Source of the DNA: Streptomyces sp. Root1304
GTDB taxonomy: Bacteria > Actinomycetota > Actinomycetes > Streptomycetales > Streptomycetaceae
NCBI RefSeq assembly: GCF_001426405.1
Contig: NZ_LMEP01000007.1
Span: forward strand, 826 to 64,825
Reading direction: 5' to 3'
DNA length: 64,000 bases
A program made the translations under genes and the position numbers. The notes below the pieces were generated by a model. That model searched no databases. It was given only the letters and a program-made list of their open reading frames with translations, and was not told the origin of the DNA. How positions within the stretch are numbered: the stretch's first letter is position 1; each line of letters opens with the position of its first letter. Positions 50,259-57,350 of the stretch are shown here, piece after piece.

Positions 50259-50948
50259 TCAGTCCTTGCGACCGACCGGTTCGTCGCGGGCGTCGGCCCA
50301 CAGCGACCGTACGTGGCCCAGGTGGCGCCGCATGCATGCCTCCGCCCCGCCCGCGTCGCCGGCGATCATCAGGTCGAGCAGCTCGATGTGCTCCTCGGCG
50401 GAGGAGACGAGCTTGCCGGCCTCGTCGAGGCCGGTCAGACCGTAGAGACGGGACCGCTTGCGCAGCTCCCCCACAGTCTCGACCAGGCGGTCGTTCCCGG
50501 AGAGGGCGAGGAGCGCCAGGTGGAAGCGGCGGTCCGCCTCCAGATAGCCGATCAGGTCGTGGTCACGGGCGCGGGAGACGATCTCCTCGGCGACCGGCCG
50601 CAGCGCCTCCAGCTGCTCGCGGTCGGCCTTCTCGGTGACGCGGCCGATGGTGGGCACCTCGATGAGGGTGCGCAGTTCGGTGAACTGGTCGAGGTCCCGC
50701 TCGCTGACCTCGGTGATGCGGAAGCCCTTGTTGCGGACGGGTTCGACCAGGCCCTCCCGGGCCAGGTCGAGCATGGCCTCGCGGACCGGGGTGGCGGACA
50801 CGCCGAGGTCGCTCGCGAGTCCGGGGGCCGAGTAGACCTGGCCGGGGCGCAGTTCGCCCGCTATGAGCGCGGCGCGCAGGGCGTGCCCGACCTGGTCGCG
50901 GAGCCGCTCCTGGGCTCTGACGAGGCCGTACTGTTTCAGGTCACCCAT
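50259..50948 (-). CDS. GntR/FadR-subfamily transcriptional regulator
   Basis: This 229-residue protein has a GntR winged helix (residues about 14-80: LRAALIAGELRPGQ, LASDLGVSATPVREAML, GLVEPVRNKGFRI). An FCD ligand domain (about 88-220) has the metal/carboxylate site residues in EADRRFHLALLALSGN, ELRKRSRLYGL and EEHIELLDLMIAGDAGGAEACMRRHL. It is divergent from the terB gene and lies upstream of the aminotransferase on the same strand, one of which is likely a target. The ligand is unknown. Confidence 0.9.
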   Translation of the reverse strand: MGDLKQYGLVRAQERLRDQVGHALRAALIAGELRPGQVYSAPGLASDLGVSATPVREAMLDLAREGLVEPVRNKGFRITEVSERDLDQFTELRTLIEVPTIGRVTEKADREQLEALRPVAEEIVSRARDHDLIGYLEADRRFHLALLALSGNDRLVETVGELRKRSRLYGLTGLDEAGKLVSSAEEHIELLDLMIAGDAGGAEACMRRHLGHVRSLWADARDEPVGRKD

Positions 50949-51076
50949 CGTGCGTCCTCCGAGGTGTCACGGAGGAGCATCGTACAATGTCACGTTTCGC
51001 TATCGGACAGGGGAACGGGGAACTCCACGATGTGAACGGCCCTCGCTTCCCGGGAACCCCGCGGCGCGCTGCTACG

Positions 51077-51094
51077 TTCTACAGAATCGTAGAA
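51077..51094. promoter_or_regulatory. Inverted repeat at the terB promoter
   Basis: TTCTAC-AGAATC-GTAGAA (51077-51094) is a perfect 6-base dyad, AT-rich for this genome, 23-40 bases upstream of the terB start. Its position fits an operator or a -10 region overlapped by one. Confidence 0.4.
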
Positions 51095-51117
51095 GTAATC
51101 GACGTCTGGAGTTGTTC

Positions 51118-51573
51118 ATGGCCCTGTGGGACCGCATCAGGGAATCCGCATCGACGATGCAGACCCAGCTGGTGGCGAAGAAGAACGACCTGAAGAGCGG
51201 CGCGTTCCGGGACGCGAGCATGGCCATGTGCGCGCTGGTCGCCGCCGCCGACGGCACGATCGACCCCGCCGAGCGCCGCCGGGTCGCCCAGCTCATCGCG
51301 AGCAACGAAGTGCTGCAGAACTTCGACGCGACCGACCTTCAGCGCCGCTTCGACGACAACCTGAACAAGCTGACCGCCGACTTCGACTTCGGCAAGGTCA
51401 GCGTGCTCCAGGAGATCGCGAAGGCGAAGAAGAAGCCGGCGGAGGCGCGGGCCGTCGTCCAGATCGGCATCGTCATCGGCGGCGCGGACGGCGACTTCGA
51501 CAAGACCGAGCAGGCCGTGGTCCGCGAGGCGTGCTTCACGCTGGACCTGCCGCCGCACGAGTTCGACCTCTGA
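51118..51573 (+). CDS. TerB-family tellurite-resistance-like protein
   Basis: This 151-residue helical protein has the two TerB metal-binding repeats, AAADGTIDPAERRRV and GGADGDFDKTEQAVV. The Asp/Glu residues that bind calcium-type metals are kept. TerB works with TerD-type proteins in membrane-associated stress complexes; no other ter gene is in the window, so this is a solitary copy. The ATG at 51118 with GGAG upstream is used. A strong hairpin follows it. Phage or stress defence is often guessed for the family, but nothing here proves it. Confidence 0.9.
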   Translation: MALWDRIRESASTMQTQLVAKKNDLKSGAFRDASMAMCALVAAADGTIDPAERRRVAQLIASNEVLQNFDATDLQRRFDDNLNKLTADFDFGKVSVLQEIAKAKKKPAEARAVVQIGIVIGGADGDFDKTEQAVVREACFTLDLPPHEFDL

Positions 51574-51593
51574 CGGCCGGAGTGCGCTGACAG

Positions 51594-51633
51594 GAGGGGT
51601 GCGGGGCCCGCGGACGCGGGTCCCGCACCCCTC
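51594..51633. terminator. Bidirectional hairpin between terB and the M56 gene
   Basis: An 18-base stem (51594-51611 with 51616-51633) with one G-T pair and a 4-base loop GGAC lies between convergent genes and ends one base before the peptidase stop codon. It should terminate both transcripts. Confidence 0.8.
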
Positions 51634-52569
51634 TCACTGCACCGGCGCCGCGACCCCTCGGAGCACGAGGATCAGCACGACCGCCGAGTTCGCCGAGGAC
51701 AGCGCGGAGACGGTCGCGCCGGCGGCCGCCGCCCAGGTGGCGAGGCCGACGGCCGTGCAGGCCGGCGGCCAGGCGCGGCCGACCGGGGCCGGGCGCATCA
51801 GGGCCGCCACCCGCCGGGGCACCGGCCCCGCCCCCGTCAGGGCCGGGAGCGTGGCGGCCGGTGCGCGCGGAGCCAGCAGGGCCGCCTTGCCGATGGCACG
51901 GGCGACGACGCGACGGCTGCCGACCTCGGCGGCGGCGTCCTCGTCGGCCCAGCGTTCGGCGGTGTACGAGACGGCGGTGCGCAGCGGCCGGAGGAACGGG
52001 TTGGCCCGTGCCGCGAGATGGACCGTCAGCAGGTGCCGGTGATGACGCCCGGCCAGATGGGCCCGCTCATGCGCGAAGAGGGCCCGGCGCTCGTCCGGGC
52101 CGAGCCCGGTGAGCATGCCGGTGCTGACGACGATCCGGCCCCGCCGCCCGGGCAGCGCGTACGCGTACGGGGTGCGGTCCGGCAGCACCGCGACGGACGT
52201 CGGCGGCAGCCCGCCGAGCGCGCCCGCCGCCCTGCGGCGTACCCGCAGCTGGCGCCAGGCGGCCTCCCCGCAGGAGACGAGGACGGCGAACAGCGCGGGG
52301 ATCGCGGCGCGGCCGGCGATCTCGTCGTACGGCAGGGCCGCCCGCACATCCGGGTCCGACCAGCTGTCGGGGAGCGGATTGCCGGGCAGTTGGGCGGTGC
52401 CCACGATCACGAGCAGCCCGAGGCAGAGCGTGCTGCACACCGCCGAGACACCGGCGACGACGGCGAGCAGCCGGGTCGCGGTACGGGGATGGAGCCGCTG
52501 TTCGGCGAGGCGGGCGACCGGCCACGCGGTGAGCGGAAGGACCAGGGGAAGGAAGACGAAGACTCCCAT
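51634..52569 (-). CDS. M56/BlaR1-like membrane metallopeptidase
   Basis: This 311-residue integral membrane peptidase has the zinc motif HERAH in LFAHERAHLAGRHHRHL and a downstream third ligand in AERWADEDAAAEVG. It has two N-terminal helices, one helix near residue 90 and a C-terminal hydrophobic pair. It lacks the penicillin-binding sensor domain of true BlaR1. It starts 5 bases after the stop of the BlaI-type repressor gene, the usual BlaI-BlaR1 arrangement, in which the peptidase cleaves the repressor upon signalling. The signal is unknown. Confidence 0.88.
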   Translation of the reverse strand: MGVFVFLPLVLPLTAWPVARLAEQRLHPRTATRLLAVVAGVSAVCSTLCLGLLVIVGTAQLPGNPLPDSWSDPDVRAALPYDEIAGRAAIPALFAVLVSCGEAAWRQLRVRRRAAGALGGLPPTSVAVLPDRTPYAYALPGRRGRIVVSTGMLTGLGPDERRALFAHERAHLAGRHHRHLLTVHLAARANPFLRPLRTAVSYTAERWADEDAAAEVGSRRVVARAIGKAALLAPRAPAATLPALTGAGPVPRRVAALMRPAPVGRAWPPACTAVGLATWAAAAGATVSALSSANSAVVLILVLRGVAAPVQ

Positions 52570-52574
52570 GGCGG

Positions 52575-52979
52575 CTAGCCTTCCTCCTCCTCGGCGTTCC
52601 TGGCGAGCAGTTCACGAAGGAGTCGCTCTTCGTTCGGCGAGAGTCCGGTCACGAACCGGGCCAGGACCGCCTGCCGGTCCGCCTCCGCGTCCAGCACCTT
52701 CCGCATCCGCAGGGCGGCGAGCCCGGCCTCGTCGGCGACCGCCGTCCAGCGGAAGGAGCGGCCGGCGCGCTCGCGTTCGACGGCGCCCTTCGCCCAGAGG
52801 CGGGTGAGGATGGTGATGACGGTGGTGTAGGCGAGGCCGCCGCCGAGGCGTTCGCGTACCCAGGCCACGGGCACCGGCTCGGAGGCCGCACGGAGCGCGG
52901 CGAGCACCTGCGCCTCCAGTTGTCCCTGCCCGCGCCTGGGCGGGGAGGGCTCCGCCCCGACGTCGTTCCCGTCGGTCAT
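52575..52979 (-). CDS. BlaI/MecI-family repressor
   Basis: This 134-residue protein has a winged-helix DNA-binding domain (about 20-85: LEAQVLAALRAASEPVPVAWVRERL, AYTTVITILTRLWAKGAVERERAGRSFRW) and a dimerisation/cleavage helix tail (RKVLDAEADRQAVLARFVTGL). The ATG at 52979 follows GGAGGAGGG, a very strong ribosome site. It is followed 5 bases later by the membrane peptidase. I see no obvious TACA/TGTA operator in the short upstream gap. The antiporter gene on its other side is on the same strand and ends 73 bases upstream. Confidence 0.88.
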   Translation of the reverse strand: MTDGNDVGAEPSPPRRGQGQLEAQVLAALRAASEPVPVAWVRERLGGGLAYTTVITILTRLWAKGAVERERAGRSFRWTAVADEAGLAALRMRKVLDAEADRQAVLARFVTGLSPNEERLLRELLARNAEEEEG

Positions 52980-53052
52980 GTCACCCTCCTCCGCTTCGGA
53001 ACAGCGGCCCATCGTACTGAACGGCGCGGCCGCCGCCACGGGCCGCCGTCCC

Positions 53053-54318
53053 TCACACCCGGTCGGCGGCGGTCTCCGTGTCGAGGAGGTCCGGCCCGGC
53101 GGCCGGTGCGCCGGCCCCGGGGGCCGGCTCGGGCGCCGCCGCGGCCACCGGGGAGGCGGGGGCGCGGCGCCGGGTGACGTACGCGGCGATCGGCTCGGTG
53201 AAGCGGGCGGTGAGCGGCCCGATCACCACGAGGACGAGGACGTACGCGGTGGCGAACGGCCCCAGCTGGGGCTGCACCCCGGCCGTGACGGCGAGCCCGG
53301 CGATGACGATCGAGAACTCGCCGCGCGCGACCAGGGTGCCGCCGGCCCGCCAGCGTCCCTTGACGCCGATCCCGGCCCGGCGGGCCGCCCAGTAGCCGGT
53401 GGCGATCTTCGTCAGCGCGGTGACGACGGCCAGCGCGAACGCGGGGAGGATCACCGGCGGGATGCTGGCCGGATCGGTGTGCAGGCCGAAGAAGACGAAG
53501 AACACCGCGGCGAACAGGTCCCGCAGCGGGCTCAGCAGCGCGTGGGCGCCCTCGGCGACCTCTCCGGAGAGCGCGATGCCGACGAGGAACGCGCCGACGG
53601 CGGCGGAGACCTGGAGCTGCTGGGCCACACCGGCGACCAGCAGGGTCAGGCCGAGGACGACGAGGAGCAGCTTCTCCGGGTCGTCGCTGGAGACGAAGCG
53701 GGAGATCAGCCGGCCGTAGCGGACGGCGACGAAGAGCACCGCGCCCGCCACGCCGAGGGCGATGGCGAGGGTCGCGCTGCCGGCCGCGAGGCCCACCCCG
53801 GCGAGCAGGGCCGTGATGATGGGCAGGTAGACGGCCATGGCGAGGTCTTCGAGGACCAGGATGCTGAGGATCACCGGGGTCTCGCGGTTGCCCAGCCGTC
53901 CGAGGTCGCCGAGGACCTTGGCGACGACTCCGGAGGAGGAGATCCAGGTGACGCCGGCGAGGACGACGGCGGCCACGGGTCCCCAGCCGAGGAGCAGCGC
54001 GGCGGCCGCGCCGGGCAGGGCGTTGAGGGCGAAGTCGACGAGTCCCGCGGGGTACTGGGTCTTGAGGTTGGTGACGAGGTCGCTGGCCGTGTATTCGAGG
54101 CCGAGCATGAGGAGCAGGAGGATGACACCGATCTCGGCGCCGATGGCGACGAACTCCTCGCTGGCGCCGAGCGGCAGCAGGCCGCCCTTGCCGAAGGCGA
54201 GTCCGGCGAGGAGGTAGAGCGGGATCGGGGAGAAGCGGAACCGGCCGGCGAGACGCCCGAGCAGGCCGAGTCCGAGGATGATGGCGCCGAATTCGATCAG
54301 GAAGACCGCAGAATGCAC
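53053..54318 (-). CDS. CPA2/Kef-type cation:proton antiporter
   Basis: This 421-residue membrane protein has about 12-13 helices: EFGAIILGLGLLGRLAGRF, EIGVILLLLMLGLEY and WISSSGVVAKVLGDLGRLG with the polar residues of the transport path. LEDLAMAVYLP and VSAAVGAFLVGIALSG complete the CPA2 pattern. The Kef-type C-terminal RCK domain is absent; the regulator is the separate protein at 54326, and the two genes are separated by 7 bases. The GTG at 54318 is used. It probably exports potassium or sodium in exchange for protons. Confidence 0.9.
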   Translation of the reverse strand: MHSAVFLIEFGAIILGLGLLGRLAGRFRFSPIPLYLLAGLAFGKGGLLPLGASEEFVAIGAEIGVILLLLMLGLEYTASDLVTNLKTQYPAGLVDFALNALPGAAAALLLGWGPVAAVVLAGVTWISSSGVVAKVLGDLGRLGNRETPVILSILVLEDLAMAVYLPIITALLAGVGLAAGSATLAIALGVAGAVLFVAVRYGRLISRFVSSDDPEKLLLVVLGLTLLVAGVAQQLQVSAAVGAFLVGIALSGEVAEGAHALLSPLRDLFAAVFFVFFGLHTDPASIPPVILPAFALAVVTALTKIATGYWAARRAGIGVKGRWRAGGTLVARGEFSIVIAGLAVTAGVQPQLGPFATAYVLVLVVIGPLTARFTEPIAAYVTRRRAPASPVAAAAPEPAPGAGAPAAGPDLLDTETAADRV

Positions 54319-54325
54319 AGGGCCC

Positions 54326-54796
54326 TCACTCCTGACCGAGGATCGCGGCGGCGGCGTCGACACCCTCGCGGGTGCCGATGACGATGAGCGTGTCGCCGCC
54401 GGCGAGGCGGAAGGCGGGCGTCGGGGACGGTACGGCCCCGGAGCGGCGCAGTACGGCGACGACGGAGGCGCCCGCCTCGGTCCGCATCCGGGTGTCGCCG
54501 AGCAGGCGCCCGTTCCAGTACGAGTGCGCGGAGAGCTCGATGCGTTCGGCGACGAGCCCCAGGTCGGTGGTGTGAAGGACGTTCGCGCTGTGGTGCGCGG
54601 GCAGCAGCGCGTCGATCAGCGAGGCCGTCTCGGCCTCGGTGAGGTGCAGGGACTGCGCGCAGGCGTCGGGGTCGTCGCCCCGGTACACGTTCACGGTCCG
54701 GGTGCCGTCGCGGTGGGCGATGACCGACAGCTGACGGTGTTCCCGGGTGGTGAAGTCGTACTGCACTCCGATGCCGGGCAGGGGTGTCGTTCTCAT
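54326..54796 (-). CDS. RCK_C (TrkA-C) regulatory subunit of the antiporter
   Basis: This 156-residue protein has an N-terminal helical part (DFTTREHRQLSVIAHRDG, MTRT-like strands) and a C-terminal RCK_C domain (ERIELSAHSYWNGRLLGDT, MRTEAGASVVAVLRRSG, FRLAGGDTLIVIGTREGVDAA). It resembles KhtT/CpeA-type subunits that gate a cation antiporter. In Streptomyces an RCK_C protein of this kind binds cyclic di-AMP. The ATG at 54796 is used. It is the first gene of a two-gene unit with the antiporter and is divergent from a sensor kinase. Ligand binding here is inference. Confidence 0.85.
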   Translation of the reverse strand: MRTTPLPGIGVQYDFTTREHRQLSVIAHRDGTRTVNVYRGDDPDACAQSLHLTEAETASLIDALLPAHHSANVLHTTDLGLVAERIELSAHSYWNGRLLGDTRMRTEAGASVVAVLRRSGAVPSPTPAFRLAGGDTLIVIGTREGVDAAAAILGQE

Positions 54797-55089
54797 CCGC
54801 GGAGCAGGCACGGGCCCGTCGCCTCCAATGGGTCTCAGGTGATCAGGGGTGATCGAGGACGGCCATGACCGGTCGTGGGTGGTCGCGGACGGCCTTGGAT
54901 GGTCGTGGTGCGCGGGCCATCGTGCCATCCGCCGCGAGCGCCGGAACATGGGTGTCGGCACGGATGGACAGGACCGCCCGACCCTGGTCAGGATGGACGG
55001 GGGACATGGATCCCTCCGCAGGTCAGAGGCCCGCCAGGGCCCATGGGAACAGGCGTCGGCGGGGCCGGAGCGACGGGAGAGGTGGAGCG
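54797..55089. promoter_or_regulatory. Divergent control region, RCK_C/antiporter and sensor kinase
   Basis: The region contains short imperfect repeats of GGTCGTGG and CGGACGGCC (about 54858-54912). It must hold both promoters. No convincing gene is present; open frames through it lack a ribosome site. Nothing else was recognised. Confidence 0.4.
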
Positions 55090-56040
55090 GTGTCGCTGTA
55101 CTGGCGCATCTTCCTGCTCAACGCCTCGGTCCTGGTCGTGGCCGTCCTGCTGCTGTTCGGCCCGGTGACCGTCTCCACACCCGTCCTCCTCGGCGAGGCC
55201 ATCGTGCTCGTGGCGGGCCTGGTCGCGATGCTCCTCGCCAACGGCTTCCTCCTCCGGGTCGCCCTGGCCCCGCTCCAGCGGCTCACCCGGGCGATGCGGA
55301 CGGCGGACCTCCGGCGCCCCGGCCGGCGCCCCGAGGTGTCCGGGCGCGGCGAGATCGCCGCCCTCACCCGTACGTTCAACACGATGCTCGACCGGCTCGA
55401 AGCCGAACGGGCCGCCAGCACGGCGCGGGCGCTCTCGGCGCAGGAGGAGGAGCGCCGGCGCGTCGCGCGGGAGCTGCACGACGAGGTCGGCCAGACCCTG
55501 ACGGCCGTCCTGCTCCAGCTGAAGCACACCGCGGACCACGCCCCCGCGGAACTGCGCTCCGAACTCCACCAGGCGCAGGAGACGACACGGGCCGGGCTGG
55601 AGGAGATCCGCCGCATCGCGCGCCGGCTGCGGCCCGGGGTACTGGAGGAACTGGGGCTGCACAGCGCGCTCAGGTCCCTGGCCTCGGAGTTCTCGACCCG
55701 CTCGCTGACGGTCCGGCCGCACATCGAGCCGGGTCTGCCGGAACTCGACGACGGGACGGAACTGGTGATCTACCGGGTGGCCCAGGAGGGCCTGACGAAC
55801 GCGGCCCGCCACGCGGCGGCGACCCGGGTCGACCTGTGTCTGCGCCGGCTCCCCCACGGCGGGGTCGGCCTCCTGGTCAGGGACGACGGCCGCGGGATCG
55901 GCCGGTCCCCCGACGGAGCGGGGCTCACCGGCATGCGGGAGCGGGCCCTGCTGATCGGCGCGGAGCTGACGGTGCGGAACGGCCCGGACGGCGGAACGGA
56001 CGTCCGCCTCGACACCACGACGGACGGGCCGACGCCATGA
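55090..56040 (+). CDS. NarL-type sensor histidine kinase
   Basis: This 316-residue kinase has two N-terminal membrane helices (RIFLLNASVLVVAVLLLFG and AIVLVAGLVAMLLANGFLL), with about 10 residues between them outside. A HAMP domain (ALAPLQRLTRAMRTADL) follows. The HisKA_3 box has the phospho-His in ARELHDEVGQTLTAVLLQL, and the ATPase has YRVAQEGLTNAARHA, LLVRDDGRGIG and GLTGMRERALLIGAEL. The tiny external loop suggests it senses the membrane. The GTG at 55090 with GGAG upstream is used. It overlaps the response regulator gene by 4 bases (ATGA). Confidence 0.93.
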   Translation: MSLYWRIFLLNASVLVVAVLLLFGPVTVSTPVLLGEAIVLVAGLVAMLLANGFLLRVALAPLQRLTRAMRTADLRRPGRRPEVSGRGEIAALTRTFNTMLDRLEAERAASTARALSAQEEERRRVARELHDEVGQTLTAVLLQLKHTADHAPAELRSELHQAQETTRAGLEEIRRIARRLRPGVLEELGLHSALRSLASEFSTRSLTVRPHIEPGLPELDDGTELVIYRVAQEGLTNAARHAAATRVDLCLRRLPHGGVGLLVRDDGRGIGRSPDGAGLTGMRERALLIGAELTVRNGPDGGTDVRLDTTTDGPTP

Positions 56041-56753
56041 CCGAACCGACGGGACCGACCGGACCGGGGGCCGCGAGCCGCCCGGCCGACCCCACGGAAC
56101 CGAGGCCCCCCACCCGCATCCTCCTCGCCGACGACCACGCGCTCGTGCGCGGCGGCGTCCGTCTCATCCTCGACGCGGAACCGGACCTCACGGTCGTGGC
56201 CGAGGCGGCGGACGGGGCGGAGGCGGTGGCCCTGGCCCGCTCCGAGGACGTCGACCTGGCCGTCCTGGACATCTCGATGCCCCGTATGACGGGCCTCCAG
56301 GCGACCCGGGAACTCAGCCGACTCCGGCCGGAGCTGCGCATCCTGATCCTGACGATGTACGAGAACGAGCAGTACTTCTTCGAGGCCCTGAAGGCGGGCG
56401 CGAGCGGCTACGTCCCGAAGTCGGTGGCGGACCGCGACCTGGTCGAGGCGTGCAGGGCGGCGGTCCGCGACGAACCGTTCATCCACCCGGGCGTCGAGAC
56501 GGCCCTCATCCGCACCTACCTGGACCGCGCGGAGCAGGGCAGGCCGTTGCCGGCCAAGGCGGTGACGGAGCGCGAGGAGGAGATCCTCAAGCTGGTGGCG
56601 GAGGGACACAGTTCGAAGGAGATCGGCGATCTGCTGGTCATCAGCCCCAAGACGGTGGAGCGCCACCGGGCGAACCTCCTCCAGAAGCTCGGCCTGCGGG
56701 ACCGTCTGGAACTGACCCGCTACGCGATCAGGGTGGGCCTGATCGAGCCCTGA
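56037..56753 (+). CDS. NarL/LuxR-family response regulator
   Basis: This 238-residue protein has an acidic Pro-rich leader, then a receiver domain with the phosphoacceptor Asp in LAVLDISMPRMTG, the acidic pair in LADDHALVRGG, Thr in ILILTMYENEQY and Lys in GYVPKSVAD. The C-terminal LuxR helix-turn-helix reads TEREEEILKLVAEGHSSKEI and KTVERHRANLLQKLGLRDR. It is cotranscribed with the kinase. A perfect 18-base-stem terminator follows directly. The target genes are unknown. Confidence 0.94.
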   Translation: MTEPTGPTGPGAASRPADPTEPRPPTRILLADDHALVRGGVRLILDAEPDLTVVAEAADGAEAVALARSEDVDLAVLDISMPRMTGLQATRELSRLRPELRILILTMYENEQYFFEALKAGASGYVPKSVADRDLVEACRAAVRDEPFIHPGVETALIRTYLDRAEQGRPLPAKAVTEREEEILKLVAEGHSSKEIGDLLVISPKTVERHRANLLQKLGLRDRLELTRYAIRVGLIEP

Positions 56754-56755
56754 GA

Positions 56756-56796
56756 CGGAGGTACCCCCCGGCCGGAAAGGCCGGGGGGTACCTCCG
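56756..56796. terminator. Strong hairpin after the two-component system
   Basis: The left arm at 56756-56773 pairs exactly with 56779-56796 over 18 bases around a 5-base loop GGAAA. It lies 3 bases after the response-regulator stop and 20 bases before the end of the convergent immunity gene, so it probably serves both. Confidence 0.9.
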
Positions 56797-56815
56797 CGTT
56801 CGTCCGCGTTCTTCC

Positions 56816-57337
56816 TCAGGGAAGAGGCTCGTAGAACGGTCCGTCAGGCGCGCGGTCGCGCACGCACAGCATCACGTCCCGCCCCTTGAGATACGCCAGC
56901 AGCCATTCGCCGAACGTCATCTCGTAGAGGGTCCACGAGGGGCTGTCCATCTCCTGGACCACGACCCGCCAGGGCGACGAGGGCTCGTCGGGGACGCGAA
57001 GGAAGATCGCCTCGCCCGACGTGGCCGACGCCACCGGGATCACTTCGCCCGGGGCCGTCCCCGCCCGGCTGGGCAGGAACTCGGCCATGTCCTCCTCGCG
57101 CCAGAAATCGAGGTCCATCCTGAGCTCCTTGCCCAGGTTGTGCAGGAGATGGCTCGCGGGGTGCTTCAGAAACAGCTGTCCGTTGATCGAGACCGAACCG
57201 TAGGCGTCCACGACCTCGCGGAAGTCCGCGGGGAACGCGACGCCGAACTCCTGCTCCAGCTCGGTCCACGGGGCCGGATCCGACCAGTTGAACCGGGATT
57301 CGCCCAACAGGGCTCGTATCTCGGAGAGCGTTGCCAC
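56816..57337 (-). CDS. SMI1/KNR4-family protein, probable immunity protein
   Basis: This 173-residue SMI1/KNR4 (SUKH) superfamily protein has the fold's landmarks: an early Trp/Glu helix (APWTELEQEFGVAFPADFREVVDAYG), SINGQLFLKHP, and later FWREEDMAEFL and WTLYEMTFGEWLLAYLKG. SUKH proteins are the commonest immunity proteins of bacterial polymorphic toxins. It starts at a GTG 13 bases after the stop of the RHS toxin gene, so the pair fits toxin-immunity order. GC is lower than in the upstream RHS core, as in exchangeable toxin tips. It should bind the nuclease domain encoded just before it. Confidence 0.85.
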   Translation of the reverse strand: MATLSEIRALLGESRFNWSDPAPWTELEQEFGVAFPADFREVVDAYGSVSINGQLFLKHPASHLLHNLGKELRMDLDFWREEDMAEFLPSRAGTAPGEVIPVASATSGEAIFLRVPDEPSSPWRVVVQEMDSPSWTLYEMTFGEWLLAYLKGRDVMLCVRDRAPDGPFYEPLP

Positions 57338-57350
57338 TACGGGGCCCCTT

